Part shown: piece after piece, positions 18,555 to 32,766 of the stretch
Numbering within the stretch: position 1 is the stretch's first letter
Layout of the letters: every line of letters starts with the position of its first letter
Source: Deltaproteobacteria bacterium
GTDB lineage: Bacteria > Desulfobacterota > Desulfomonilia > UBA1062
Direction of reading: 5' to 3'
DNA length: 64,000 nucleotides
Assembly: GCA_015486075.1 (NCBI GenBank)
Contig: WFSG01000041.1
Coordinates: 95,396-159,395, forward strand
Position numbers and translations under genes: made by a program
Notes under the pieces: generated by a model
Seen by the model: only the letters and a program-made list of their open reading frames with translations
Database searches by the model: none
What the model was told of the DNA's origin: nothing

Positions 18555-20762
18555 CTAACCTCTTGCCGGTAGTTCTATGGTAAAGATTGTTCCTCTTGGG
18601 TGGTTCTGTCTCACACGTATAAACCCGTTATGATCGGTAACAATCCTGCTAACTATGGCAAGACCCAGGCCCGTGCCTCCTTTTTTGGTGGAGAAGTAAG
18701 GTTCAAAAAGCCTGTCCTTTGCATTCCTTGGAATCCCCGGCCCTGTGTCTATGACCTGCATGCTTGCTATGCGGAGCTGTGGGTCGTACATTGTGCGTAC
18801 GGTTATTTCCTTTAGCGAGTTCCCATCTTCCTCGACCGCGGTCGTTGCATTCTCCAGCAGGTTTACTATAGCCCTTTTTATTTGTGCCCTGTCCAGTTCT
18901 AGTTGTGGGAGTCTACTATCGGTCTCCACTAGGTAAGTAACCTGTGGATGTGCCTGTTTGTAAAGGCTTATTGTCTCCTTTATTATGGTGTTCAGGTCAT
19001 CCGGTACAGGCATTGCGCTGGGCATCTTTGCAAAGGCCGAGAACTCATCCACAAGTCTCTTCATGTCGTCTACCTGTTCTATTATTATCCTGGTGCACTC
19101 GTCGAATACGCCCTTGTCCTCTTCTAGCTTGTCGAGATATCTTCTTCTTAATCTTTGGGCTGACAGTTGTATAGGAGTGAGGGGATTCTTTACCTCGTGA
19201 GCTATTCTCCTTGCAACCTCACGCCATGCAGCCATCCTCTGCATTTTTTGTAATTGTGTCAGGTCGTCGAATACGAGTACCATGCCCATGTATTCATTGT
19301 TGTGGTCATACAGTAAAGATGCGTGCGTCATTAATGTTATCTTTTTCTCGTCTATGCTCAACGTGATCTGCCTTTCAGTAAGGCCGCCTTTTGTTTCCTT
19401 TAACCTGTTAACTATGTCCTCGGCAATGGGTATGTGTTCCTCCTTAAGTACCTCCATGAATGGCCTTCCCAGTACCTTCTTGGTCTTTATTGATAACATT
19501 TTCTGTGCAGAAGGGTTTATCATGGATATGCAGTCCTTGTTGTTTATGGAGATAACCCCTGTCGAGATATTATTCAACACGGTTTGTATATACCGATTTC
19601 TATATGCCAGCTCATTGTACGTGTCCTCGAGCTTTACCCTGGATTCCCTGATATCTTTTATCATTGCATTGAAATCCTTTACCAGTATACCCAGTTCGTC
19701 GTCTGACTCCACGTCTATAGTGAATTCGAGGTCACCCCTTGAAAGCCTTTGCGTACCTTCGACAAGCTTCTCTATAGGCGTGGTGAGGCCCTTGGATATA
19801 TTCAATGCAAACCATATAGCAGAGAATATGACAAGCAGGGTAACCGATGTTAGGGTAATCATATAACCCGTCTTTATTGGGCCTTTTAACTTTAGGCTCT
19901 CTATGTAGCCTGAAAAAGAGGACCGTATAGCAAATAGTTTACTCGATAGGCTCTCCGGTATGTAGTAATTAACCACGAGAACGCCCACTATATCCTTTTT
20001 ATTATAGGAAGATCTGATTGGTACTATCCCTTCTATGATATCTGATTTGCCTGTATGTACGATGGTGGGTATGGTGTTACCGCTCATTGCCGATTTTACA
20101 TTCTTGGACTCTGGGCTCGGTAGCCTTGCAATTCCAAGGGACGGTGATATAATTTTTACAAGTTCTTCTCCCTGGGAAGAGAAAACCTCTACCGCTGAAA
20201 GTCTGAATAGTGACATTTTTTCCTCGAGCAAGGCCTTTAATATCTCTAGGTTACCCTCCTTGAGGAGTCTCCTTTCTGTTATCTCTTTTGATATGGATGA
20301 TGCATAATGGATAGCATCGGCCGAGGCCTCCCTGTAATATACGTTTGCAACCCTCATTGATTCCTCCAGGGCATGCTTTACCTCCCTGGATAGCCATGTC
20401 TCCATGCTCCTGTTGAGAAATATTATACTGGCAATAAATAGGACCATTGTCGGTATAATGGTGAGCGTTACAAATGCAACTACCAGCTTGGACCTGAGCT
20501 TTGCTCCTAGAATTCCTCTCTTTCGCTCAATGAGAAGCTTTACAACGTTTCGCGTAACAAGAAAGATAACAAGTATGAGTAGTACTATGTTCAGGTTTAT
20601 AAGGGCAAATACGAGTATGCTGCTTGATGGAAGTGCATTGGGCGAGATGGCCTTTATATTGGTCTCTGCGACGGTGAGGAGTATTATGAGACCAATGATG
20701 GCAAGTACAATAACCATCTCCTTGGTCTTTTTGGACACGTTCTTCCCTTTATCTCCTTTCAT
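18555..20762 (-). CDS. NtrY-like membrane sensor histidine kinase
   Basis: TM segments, HAMP, PAS, RIAHEVKNPLTPIQLSAQRLRRRY H-box, ATPase GTGLGLAIVSRIV. Confidence 0.93.
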   Translation of the reverse strand: MKGDKGKNVSKKTKEMVIVLAIIGLIILLTVAETNIKAISPNALPSSSILVFALINLNIVLLILVIFLVTRNVVKLLIERKRGILGAKLRSKLVVAFVTLTIIPTMVLFIASIIFLNRSMETWLSREVKHALEESMRVANVYYREASADAIHYASSISKEITERRLLKEGNLEILKALLEEKMSLFRLSAVEVFSSQGEELVKIISPSLGIARLPSPESKNVKSAMSGNTIPTIVHTGKSDIIEGIVPIRSSYNKKDIVGVLVVNYYIPESLSSKLFAIRSSFSGYIESLKLKGPIKTGYMITLTSVTLLVIFSAIWFALNISKGLTTPIEKLVEGTQRLSRGDLEFTIDVESDDELGILVKDFNAMIKDIRESRVKLEDTYNELAYRNRYIQTVLNNISTGVISINNKDCISMINPSAQKMLSIKTKKVLGRPFMEVLKEEHIPIAEDIVNRLKETKGGLTERQITLSIDEKKITLMTHASLLYDHNNEYMGMVLVFDDLTQLQKMQRMAAWREVARRIAHEVKNPLTPIQLSAQRLRRRYLDKLEEDKGVFDECTRIIIEQVDDMKRLVDEFSAFAKMPSAMPVPDDLNTIIKETISLYKQAHPQVTYLVETDSRLPQLELDRAQIKRAIVNLLENATTAVEEDGNSLKEITVRTMYDPQLRIASMQVIDTGPGIPRNAKDRLFEPYFSTKKGGTGLGLAIVSRIVTDHNGFIRVRQNHPRGTIFTIELPARG

Positions 20763-21561
20763 GGGCTACTTCTTTGACCTTCAACGCCATAGCAACGTGA
20801 AGACCATGATTCGCCCTGTATGCATGGAACCCTCCTAGTACGGGTCTTCCCAGTAACCACAGGTCTCCTAGCATGTCCAGGACCTTGTGCCGTATGCACT
20901 CGTCTTTGAAACGCCTGCCATCCGGGTTCAGCGGTTTGTTGTCGTTGAATATGAGGGCATTATGAAACCCGCCTCCGAGGGCAAAACCCATGGATACCAT
21001 GTCCTTTACATCGCTCAATAGGCCAAATGTCCTTGCTGGTGCAATCTCTTGCACGTAACCCTTGCCTTCGTACATATAGGTCTGTCTACCTATAGCCACA
21101 TTATCAAACGATATCTCGTAGCTGAGACTGAACATGCCTGGATCAACCTTGATCCATGCATGTTCTCCCTCTACACTCATTGGTTTATCTATTACTATGG
21201 GCTTTGTCTCCCCATCAAGTTCCTTTACCTCTGCAGCCTGTATCATCTGTACAAACGGAAGGGCAGAGCCATCCATAGAGGGGATCTCGTCGCCTGATAT
21301 CTCTATCATGCAGTCCGTTATCCCCATTCCATAGAGTGCGGACATTAAGTGCTCGACCGTAGCTATGCTTACTCCTCCTGTCCCCAGCGTTGTGTTGAGA
21401 CGTGTGTCTATAACGTTCTCGGGTATGGCAGGTATCTCGACTCCATTCCTTTTAAATACTATGCCGCTATCGTAAGGACTTAATGTCATCTCTGCATACT
21501 CCCCGCTGTGTAAGCCAAAACCTCCTGACGTGATAGCCCCTGCAATGGTCTTGCGCCTCAT
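20749..21561 (-). CDS. lpxC: UDP-3-O-acyl-N-acetylglucosamine deacetylase
   Basis: GLHSGEYAEMTLSP, TVEHLMSALYGMGITD, PARTFG, RHKVLDMLGDLWLLG; ATG at 21561 within the longer tracked ORF. Confidence 0.94.
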   Translation of the reverse strand: MRRKTIAGAITSGGFGLHSGEYAEMTLSPYDSGIVFKRNGVEIPAIPENVIDTRLNTTLGTGGVSIATVEHLMSALYGMGITDCMIEISGDEIPSMDGSALPFVQMIQAAEVKELDGETKPIVIDKPMSVEGEHAWIKVDPGMFSLSYEISFDNVAIGRQTYMYEGKGYVQEIAPARTFGLLSDVKDMVSMGFALGGGFHNALIFNDNKPLNPDGRRFKDECIRHKVLDMLGDLWLLGRPVLGGFHAYRANHGLHVAMALKVKEVAHERR

Positions 21562-21816
21562 AGGTTCTAGATTATTTAACTTGCAACTATTAGTCAAATG
21601 TATAATGGCCCTGTTTGTGTCTTTAGACAGTCCCTGAATCTCAATCTGGCAACGCAAAACAATCTTTCTGTTGTCCTTCCTCATCTATAAGGCAGCACGT
21701 TTCTCGACCTGCTGTACCTAGTTTGTTGGAGGAGATGACTTTTTTACAAACTCTGAATTGAAAAGTGTGTTCTCGATGTGGTATGCAAACGTATCTGCAG
21801 TTTTGGAGGTGAGGTG

Positions 21817-22215
21817 GTGAAGAAAAAACCAGTAAGCATGGATGATATAGTGGGCTTACTTGGCAAGGGTACGGAGTTCGATGGTAAACTCATATTCGAA
21901 GGTGCTGTTCGCATAGATGGCAAGTTCAAGGGTGAGATATACACAAAGGGCATACTTATCATAGGAGAGGGGGCCATAGTTCATGCAGAGATTGACGCGG
22001 ACACTATTATTATAAGCGGAGAAGTACATGGGAACCTAAAGGCGTCCAACAGGATTGAAATACGCTCTACTGGAAGGCTCTACGGCAACATGAAGACATC
22101 AACACTGATAATAGAAGAGGGTGTTATCTTTGAAGGCAGTTGTCAGATGGGTGGGCATAAAGAGGGGATTCCAGACGAAGCCAACGAAAAAGATAAAATT
22201 CTTGACAGCATGTAA
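21817..22215 (+). CDS. Bactofilin (polymer-forming cytoskeletal protein)
   Basis: GTEFDGKLIFEGAVRIDGKFKGEI beta-helix repeats; GTG 21817 after GGAGG. Confidence 0.88.
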   Translation: MKKKPVSMDDIVGLLGKGTEFDGKLIFEGAVRIDGKFKGEIYTKGILIIGEGAIVHAEIDADTIIISGEVHGNLKASNRIEIRSTGRLYGNMKTSTLIIEEGVIFEGSCQMGGHKEGIPDEANEKDKILDSM

Positions 22216-22240
22216 ATACTTTTGCTAGAGATGTGTGCAA

Positions 22241-22531
22241 ATGAGTGAGCCGCCATTCATTAGAAAGCCCAAGAGGGGGCTTTTTAATGTAAAGGAAAGA
22301 GACTCCAAGGTAATAGAGGAGCTTGCCATAGTAACACAAGTGGGTCTTACCATGGCAGGTTCTATTGGCTTATGCTTTTGGGTGGGATACAGGTTGGATA
22401 AATGGCTGGGAACTCATGGCATTTTGTTGACACTCTTTATAATACTGGGGATACTTGGCGGTGGCTGGACTGTCTATAGGGAAATTAAGGACCTCGATGG
22501 TTCAGGTGGGCGGCGTGATGGAAGTTGTTGA
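22241..22531 (+). CDS. AtpZ/AtpI-like small membrane protein, ATP synthase-associated
   Basis: Two TM hairpin GLTMAGSIGLCFWVGYRLDKWLG...LGILGGGWTVYREIK directly upstream of the atp genes. Confidence 0.75.
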   Translation: MSEPPFIRKPKRGLFNVKERDSKVIEELAIVTQVGLTMAGSIGLCFWVGYRLDKWLGTHGILLTLFIILGILGGGWTVYREIKDLDGSGGRRDGSC

Positions 22532-22856
22532 CTTCGTCAGAAGAACTTTGATCATAGTGGTGCCTAGTGCTGTTGTTTTCTCTGTATTTATCTTTTTGAT
22601 GGGCCACTCTGACCTATCCATGGGATTTCTTCTGGGTGTATCCTCAGGCCTGCTGGATGTCACAATAATGGCTGCATTTACCCTGAAGGCCACCAATTAC
22701 ATTAAGTCATTCATTGTAAGGTATGTGGTTGTGGGTCTTATTTTTGTTTTAGCGGTCCTGATAAATATACCTTCTTTCTTTGCCTGCGTTGGTGGCTTCT
22801 TTTTTGCTAAGGTGGTGTTTGTAGCGGATCAGATCAGGACAGGAGACAGGGAGTAA
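22518..22856 (+). CDS. atpI: ATP synthase subunit I-like protein
   Basis: Four hydrophobic segments, upstream of and overlapping atpB; ATG 22518. Confidence 0.65.
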   Translation: MEVVDFVRRTLIIVVPSAVVFSVFIFLMGHSDLSMGFLLGVSSGLLDVTIMAAFTLKATNYIKSFIVRYVVVGLIFVLAVLINIPSFFACVGGFFFAKVVFVADQIRTGDRE

Positions 22857-23527
22857 TGGAAGAAATAGGTAAAGTACCACACTGGATATTACACTTTGGA
22901 AACTATCAGATGGTTTTCGATAAGGAGACCCTGATAATGACCTGGATCGTGATGGCATTCTGGGTTCTTTTCGCTCTTCTTGCCACCAGAGAGACAAAGA
23001 TTATACCAAATCCATTGCAGAGTGCAGCAGAACTCCTTATTGGTACATGGGATGAACTTGTAAAGGATAGCCTGAACCTGACTGACAGGAGATATTTTCC
23101 ATTTGTTACTACGGTTTTTCTTCTTTTTTGGATATCCAACATGCTCGGTGTAATACCCTTTTTGTCAGAGCCTACCAAGGATCTGAACACTCCGTTGAGC
23201 CTTGGGGTCATGGGTTTCTTCGTAGCCCATTATTCAGGCATAAAGTTCAAGGGATTCAAGGCATACATAAAGGGTTATTTCGAACCAATCTTTTTCATGA
23301 TGCCCCTTAATATAATAGGCGAATTGGCTAAGGTGGTCTCCATCTCCTTTCGTTTGTTTGGCAACATCATGGGTGGCTCAATAATCATACTAGTCGTGAG
23401 TTATCTGGTGTATTCACTGGTGTTACCACCTTTCTTGAATGCATTCTTTGGGCTATTTGTTGGTACGATACAGGCGTTTGTTTTTGCCATGCTGACGCTT
23501 GTCTACATATCGGTTCAGATAAGGTAG
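22856..23527 (+). CDS. atpB: F-type ATP synthase subunit a
   Basis: SISFRLFGNIMGG with essential Arg; TIQAFVFAMLTLVYI. Confidence 0.94.
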   Translation: MEEIGKVPHWILHFGNYQMVFDKETLIMTWIVMAFWVLFALLATRETKIIPNPLQSAAELLIGTWDELVKDSLNLTDRRYFPFVTTVFLLFWISNMLGVIPFLSEPTKDLNTPLSLGVMGFFVAHYSGIKFKGFKAYIKGYFEPIFFMMPLNIIGELAKVVSISFRLFGNIMGGSIIILVVSYLVYSLVLPPFLNAFFGLFVGTIQAFVFAMLTLVYISVQIR

Positions 23528-23536
23528 GTGGTTCAG

Positions 23537-24785
<1,249 letters not shown>

Positions 24786-24795
24786 GGGGCTTGGC

Positions 24796-25227
24796 ATGAT
24801 TGAACTCAATTGGACCTTTTTTGTCCAGATGATCAATTTCCTGATCCTTATGTTTATCCTGGAGAGGATCCTTTACAGACCCATATTGAAGGTGCTTGAC
24901 GAAAGGGACAAGAAGATTGAGACAGGCCAGGAAAGAGCCAAAGATCTACTCGACAAGAGCGAGTACATGCTGAAGGATTACAAGGAAAGGATCTCTGATG
25001 CAAAGGTAGAGGCACTTGAGATAAAAAACTCTGCCATGAGGGAGGCAGAGGAAGAGGCCAACCGCGTTATCAACGATGGCAGAAAGAAGGCCGAGGAGAT
25101 ACTTGAGCAGATAAGGGCTGATGCTGAGAGGCAGGTTGAGGCAGCGAGAAAGGAACTTGAGTCTGAGGTGGGTTCCATTGCTTCATCCATAGTGAACCAG
25201 GTGCTGGGGAGGGAGGTTGCCCAATGA
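24796..25227 (+). CDS. atpF: ATP synthase subunit b (b')
   Basis: N-terminal TM then long coiled coil; operon position. Confidence 0.88.
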   Translation: MIELNWTFFVQMINFLILMFILERILYRPILKVLDERDKKIETGQERAKDLLDKSEYMLKDYKERISDAKVEALEIKNSAMREAEEEANRVINDGRKKAEEILEQIRADAERQVEAARKELESEVGSIASSIVNQVLGREVAQ

Positions 25228-25805
25228 GAATGAGTAAGCTCAAAAGGGTTTTACCTCTTTTTGCCGTGATTTTTTTTACAATGCTTGGTGTATGCTTGGC
25301 CGCCCAAGAGCACACGAGCGAAGCCAGAAAAATCTGGGACATGGTATGGAGGATTATCAATTTCACCATCCTCGTGGTAATACTTTACAGGCTCCTTGCT
25401 GACAGGGTACGTAAGTACTTCGTGGAAAGGCGTTCAGAGATCGTTAAGGTGCTTGGTGAGGTTGAGAGGGCTGAGAAAGAGGCCCAAAAAAGATACGAGG
25501 AATCAAAGGCAAAACTTGAAGAGGTTGAGAAAGACGTTGAGAACATACGGAATATGCTCATAGGAGAGATAGAGAAGGAAAAGGCACGCATCATAGAAGA
25601 AGGTAAGGCCACGTCCGAAAGGATAATAGAACAGGCCAAGAGTTCTGCACAGCAAGAGGTACTGAAGGCAGAGGCGAACTTAAGAGAACTGGTTGCAGAC
25701 ATGGCCTGCAACATGGCGTCCGATATCATTTCAAAACAGATATCAAAAGATGACCAGAAAAGGATTATTAGAGAATACCTAGATAAGGTGGTGACGGAAA
25801 ATTGA
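25224..25805 (+). CDS. atpF: ATP synthase subunit b (second copy)
   Basis: Signal-like N-terminus, TM, coiled coil; overlaps b' by 4 nt. Confidence 0.88.
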   Translation: MRMSKLKRVLPLFAVIFFTMLGVCLAAQEHTSEARKIWDMVWRIINFTILVVILYRLLADRVRKYFVERRSEIVKVLGEVERAEKEAQKRYEESKAKLEEVEKDVENIRNMLIGEIEKEKARIIEEGKATSERIIEQAKSSAQQEVLKAEANLRELVADMACNMASDIISKQISKDDQKRIIREYLDKVVTEN

Positions 25806-26341
25806 GAAGCGAATTGATTGCAAATAGGTATGCCAAGGCCTTGTTTGAGCTTGCCCGTGAGGAAGGTAAGGAAGAAGAGTTTCTCACTGAGCTTGATGCC
25901 CTTGTGAAGATAATAGGGGAAAGCGAGGACCTCAAGTCTATACTTGAGAGTCCGCTTTATGATCTTTTCTTAAAGAAGAAGATCCTTAATAGTGTTACTT
26001 CTAGAATGGAACTCTCTCAATACATATCCAGGTTTCTTGACCTCCTGCTAGAGAAAGACAGGTTTAGTTACTTAGGGGATATCTACAAGGCCTATATAGA
26101 AATTATGGACGAGGCATCTGGTAAGGTAAGGGCAAAGATAGTCACTGCCATTGAGATAGACAACAGGGAAGTGGAAGAGATCTCAGAGGCACTTTCCCGT
26201 GTCATAAAGAAAAAGGTCTCGCCAGAGGTAAGCGTTGATCCTTCACTTATTGGTGGAATTGTCGCTGAGGTCCAGGGTATGGTATACGACGGAAGTATAA
26301 AAAAGCAATTGGAAAAAATAAAACAGACTATAAAGAGGTGA
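25802..26341 (+). CDS. atpH: ATP synthase subunit delta
   Basis: IANRYAKALFELARE; DPSLIGGIVAEVQGMVYDGSIKKQL. Confidence 0.93.
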   Translation: MRSELIANRYAKALFELAREEGKEEEFLTELDALVKIIGESEDLKSILESPLYDLFLKKKILNSVTSRMELSQYISRFLDLLLEKDRFSYLGDIYKAYIEIMDEASGKVRAKIVTAIEIDNREVEEISEALSRVIKKKVSPEVSVDPSLIGGIVAEVQGMVYDGSIKKQLEKIKQTIKR

Positions 26342-27862
<1,521 letters not shown>

Positions 27863-27871
27863 GGTGAGATA

Positions 27872-28732
27872 ATGCCAAGTTTAAAGGAACTGAAAAACCG
27901 TATAGATTCTGTAAAGAAGACAGAGCAGATAACCAAGGCCATGAGGATGGTCGCCGCAGCAAAACTCAGAAGAGCCCAGAACAGTATTATTGCGGCAAGA
28001 CCATATGCTATAAAGATGAACGAGGTGTTGGTTTCCCTTGTGACCAGGGCTGATCCCGAGATGCATCCATTACTGAGGGTGAGAGAACCAAGGCGTGGGG
28101 TTGTGGTTGCTGTTGCCTCAGACAGGGGTTTGTGCGGTGCCTTTAACCAGAACGTGTTTAGGAGTACCGAGAGGTTTATAAAGGAAAACAGCTCAAGGTA
28201 CGAGGAGCTATCGCTTGTTTTGGTTGGCAGGAGAAGCGTTGACTACTTCAGGAACAAGGGCATAAAGATAAGGAAGTCAGACATGATAGGCACCCCCAGT
28301 TATGAACTAGCATCTAGTATAGCAGACAATATTATAAGCGGTTACGAGGCAGAGGAGTTTGATGAACTTACTGTTATATTCAATGAGTTCAGGTCAGCCA
28401 TGCGTCAGATTTTACATGTTGACAAGCTTTTACCTATTGAGCCCATAGAAGCAGATGACGAGATGGTAAGGGTTGATTATCTATACGAGCCCTCCGAAGA
28501 TGTGCTTCTAAACACGTTGCTTCCCCTTAGCTTGAGGGTGTTTTTCTACAGGGTACTCTTGGAATCTAATGCATCTGAACACGGAGCAAGAATGACGGCA
28601 ATGGAGAACGCGTCCAGGAATGCTTCCGAAATGATAGACAAATTAACGCTTAGATATAATCGCCAGAGGCAGTCTGCCATAACCACCGAGCTTATGGAAG
28701 TAGTAGGCGGTGCAGAGGCCTTGAAAGGATAA
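27872..28732 (+). CDS. atpG: ATP synthase subunit gamma
   Basis: LKNRIDSVKKTEQITKAMRMVAAAKLRRAQ; SDRGLCGAFNQ; C-terminal TLRYNRQRQSAITTELMEVVGGAEAL. Confidence 0.96.
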   Translation: MPSLKELKNRIDSVKKTEQITKAMRMVAAAKLRRAQNSIIAARPYAIKMNEVLVSLVTRADPEMHPLLRVREPRRGVVVAVASDRGLCGAFNQNVFRSTERFIKENSSRYEELSLVLVGRRSVDYFRNKGIKIRKSDMIGTPSYELASSIADNIISGYEAEEFDELTVIFNEFRSAMRQILHVDKLLPIEPIEADDEMVRVDYLYEPSEDVLLNTLLPLSLRVFFYRVLLESNASEHGARMTAMENASRNASEMIDKLTLRYNRQRQSAITTELMEVVGGAEALKG

Positions 28733-28736
28733 ATAG

Positions 28737-30173
<1,437 letters not shown>

Positions 30174-30189
30174 CAAGCAGGAGATACTA

Positions 30190-30603
30190 ATGGCAGAATA
30201 CTTACAGCTGGAAATAGTCTCGCCCCAGGGGGAGGTACTAAGCCGCAGAGTAGAAGAGGTAGTTGCGCCAGGTATGATAGGTGAATTTGGGGTTCTCCCT
30301 GGGCATACCCCTTTTCTCACAACATTAAGGCCCGGAGTTGTGATTGCCAAGGCAGAGGACAAGGATATATACATTGCAGTTACAAGTGGTTTTGCAGAGG
30401 TAGAGGCCACACGGGTAATCATCCTTGCCGAGGGAGCTCAGAGGGCTGAGGATATAGATGTCGAACAGACAGAAAAAGACTTGGAGCTGGCAAAGAAAAA
30501 ACTTGAGTCGCTTTCCAAGGATGATTCGGAGTATAGTACCTGGGAACTGCGTGCAAAGCAAGCAGAGGTAAAGCTAAGTGCGGTAGAGGCGAGTAAGCAA
30601 TAG
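30190..30603 (+). CDS. atpC: ATP synthase subunit epsilon
   Basis: LQLEIVSPQGEVLS...GEFGVLPGHTPFLTTLRPG; ATG 30190. Confidence 0.93.
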   Translation: MAEYLQLEIVSPQGEVLSRRVEEVVAPGMIGEFGVLPGHTPFLTTLRPGVVIAKAEDKDIYIAVTSGFAEVEATRVIILAEGAQRAEDIDVEQTEKDLELAKKKLESLSKDDSEYSTWELRAKQAEVKLSAVEASKQ

Positions 30604-30717
30604 AAAAGAAACTTAGCCTATCTCGATTCACAATAATAGGGATCTTTTATATACTATACTTCTTCCCTCCCATTGACTCAGGATATGCATGTCTTGTATT
30701 ATGCTTTTTAGAGGTAT

Positions 30718-30794
30718 GCGCCCATAGCTCAGTTGGATAGAGCGTCGGACTACGAATCCGAAGGTCGGGCGTTCGAGTCGCCCTGGGCGCACCA
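30718..30794 (+). tRNA. tRNA-Arg (anticodon ACG), CCA encoded
   Basis: GCGCCCA...TGGGCGC acceptor, GCTC/GAGC D-stem, TCGGA CTACGAA TCCGA anticodon arm, GGGCG TTCGAGT CGCCC T-arm, ACCA. Confidence 0.97.
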
Positions 30795-30913
30795 TAATTC
30801 TTTGATTCGTCTTTAAACCTTTCCCATGGTTGTATCGACAAGGTAGCCTAGAGGTCCCAGGAGTAGGATGACCTAAGCGCAGAGAGGTTAAACACCGAGA
30901 AAAATTTTTAGAC

Positions 30914-32524
30914 TTAATCCCGACTGATCAAAACATCTGGGTTTAATATCCATTTCGGGTCGATGGTTGTCTTAACCTGTCGGAGTATCCGGCCATACAA
31001 TGGCGGTAATGATTTCTCAAACCATGGACGATGTACCCGGCCAACTGCATGATGGTGTGTTATAGGGCCACCAAACCCGATAATCGCATCTGAAGCAGCT
31101 TTTTTTATGCTGTCCCACTGTTCAATCTCAGATCCGCGCTTTCCAGCAGCAATAACCGTATAGTAAATTGCTGGGCCATCTGGGTAAATATGCGTAAAAC
31201 GCCACATTACAACACCCTTACCACATACTTCATTAATAGCATTTTGCGTTTTTGTAAGAATATTCTCATGAAATTTATTAAGATTATCCCAGGTCGTTGC
31301 TGTCTCAAATGTTTCTATAATCATTCCACAGCGTATCATGTAATCTCTTATATAGGGTGCTCTGAGAAACGCATCTTTCCACCTTTCACTTGTGCTGGAT
31401 GCATCAACCTTATCTCTTGTACCTGAAAATACATCCTTGTCATTCCATCTCCCATTATTTTCCTTGCATATCTCAAGGGCCCGTTTCAGCTTTACATCCT
31501 GTGGGTGATCATGAGATTCAAATCCCAAGATGAGAACAGAGTCATTGCCTTTGCCAATGCCCATGGTTAAACATTCTATCGCTGAAATCAAACGACAGTT
31601 TGAGGGATACAAACCTGACTGACTTATCTGGCGTACAGCCTCAAACGCGTTTGATTCGTCTGAAAATCGAACAGAGGCCGATGCCTTTATGGAAGGCCTA
31701 GTTTGCAACTTAACGGTTGCTTCCGTAATAATTCCGAATATTCCTTCAGATCCTATAAAGAACCGGTTTGCATCCGGGCCATCACCTGTCCCAGGAAGTT
31801 CTCTTGTCTCGATCATACCCTGAGGGGTAATCAGCCGGAGGCGCTGAACAAACTCATCAATATGTGTATATAATGTTGCAAAATGTCCACCAGCACGGGT
31901 TGCGATCCATCCTCCCAAGGTGGAAAACTCAAAGCTCTGAGGAAAATGACGCAAGGTTAAACCATAGGGCTTTAAACCGGCCTCCAAATCAGGACCGTAA
32001 ATTCCAGCCTGTATTCTTGCCGTGCGCGAAATTGGATTGACGGCAAGGATTTTATCAAACAGAGACATGTCGCAGGAGATGGCCCCCTTATAACGGCCTG
32101 AGAGGGGCTGTTCAACACCGCCAACCACACTTGAACCACCGCCGTAAGGAATTAGGGCAATAGAATTTGCTGCACAATATTCCATCAGCTCAATAATGTC
32201 CTTTTCCTCTCTCGGGTAGGCCACATAATCCGGAGGATTGTCAAACTGTCCATACAAGCCACGGACTACATCCCGGTATGATTTACCATATGTGTGTCCG
32301 GCCCGATCATAGTCCTTGTCAGAGCAAAAGGCAGACAGAAATTCCGGCAGCCCGAAACGGGGTGTTCTCAGTGAAATATCTCCCAGGCGTGGTGGATCCA
32401 TTACCTTGATCTCTGAGAGCCCCAAAAACAATTTTGCCTGTCTCTCAAAGTCCTGTAAGATACTCTTGGGTAAATCTTTATCGTAATACCCCCAACCCCA
32501 GAAACTGCGTTTACTTAGTTCCAT
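30914..32524 (-). CDS. FAD-binding oxidase, alkyldihydroxyacetonephosphate synthase-like
   Basis: PYGGGSSVVGGVE FAD motif, RFGLPEFL, HHAVGRVH. Confidence 0.82.
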   Translation of the reverse strand: MELSKRSFWGWGYYDKDLPKSILQDFERQAKLFLGLSEIKVMDPPRLGDISLRTPRFGLPEFLSAFCSDKDYDRAGHTYGKSYRDVVRGLYGQFDNPPDYVAYPREEKDIIELMEYCAANSIALIPYGGGSSVVGGVEQPLSGRYKGAISCDMSLFDKILAVNPISRTARIQAGIYGPDLEAGLKPYGLTLRHFPQSFEFSTLGGWIATRAGGHFATLYTHIDEFVQRLRLITPQGMIETRELPGTGDGPDANRFFIGSEGIFGIITEATVKLQTRPSIKASASVRFSDESNAFEAVRQISQSGLYPSNCRLISAIECLTMGIGKGNDSVLILGFESHDHPQDVKLKRALEICKENNGRWNDKDVFSGTRDKVDASSTSERWKDAFLRAPYIRDYMIRCGMIIETFETATTWDNLNKFHENILTKTQNAINEVCGKGVVMWRFTHIYPDGPAIYYTVIAAGKRGSEIEQWDSIKKAASDAIIGFGGPITHHHAVGRVHRPWFEKSLPPLYGRILRQVKTTIDPKWILNPDVLISRD

Positions 32525-32766
32525 TGGTATTCCTCCATAGTATTGCTATGTGAAAGCCAAACTAATATAACCTCTCCATTAGCTGTACAGTTCCTCATTA
32601 GTCAAGCTGAAGATCCTAGAGTGTTTGTCCAGTATTCAAACTTATCAGGGTGCGTATAGTCAAATAACGAGCAAGACTGGTCCATCTTGTGAGGTGTACT
32701 CCATACTCAGCATAAACAAGAATTAAATCTGGGCATTAATATACTGTTTCGAATCCCTAAAAAGCT

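Noticed and set aside
19282-19866. 194-aa + strand ORF with hydrophobic stretches
   Set aside because: Antisense to the NtrY-like kinase with no RBS or recognisable domain
30647-30841. ORF on (-) strand encoding [26 protein letters not shown]
   Set aside because: It is the antisense of tRNA-Arg; this peptide pattern is a classic spurious ORF over tRNA genes
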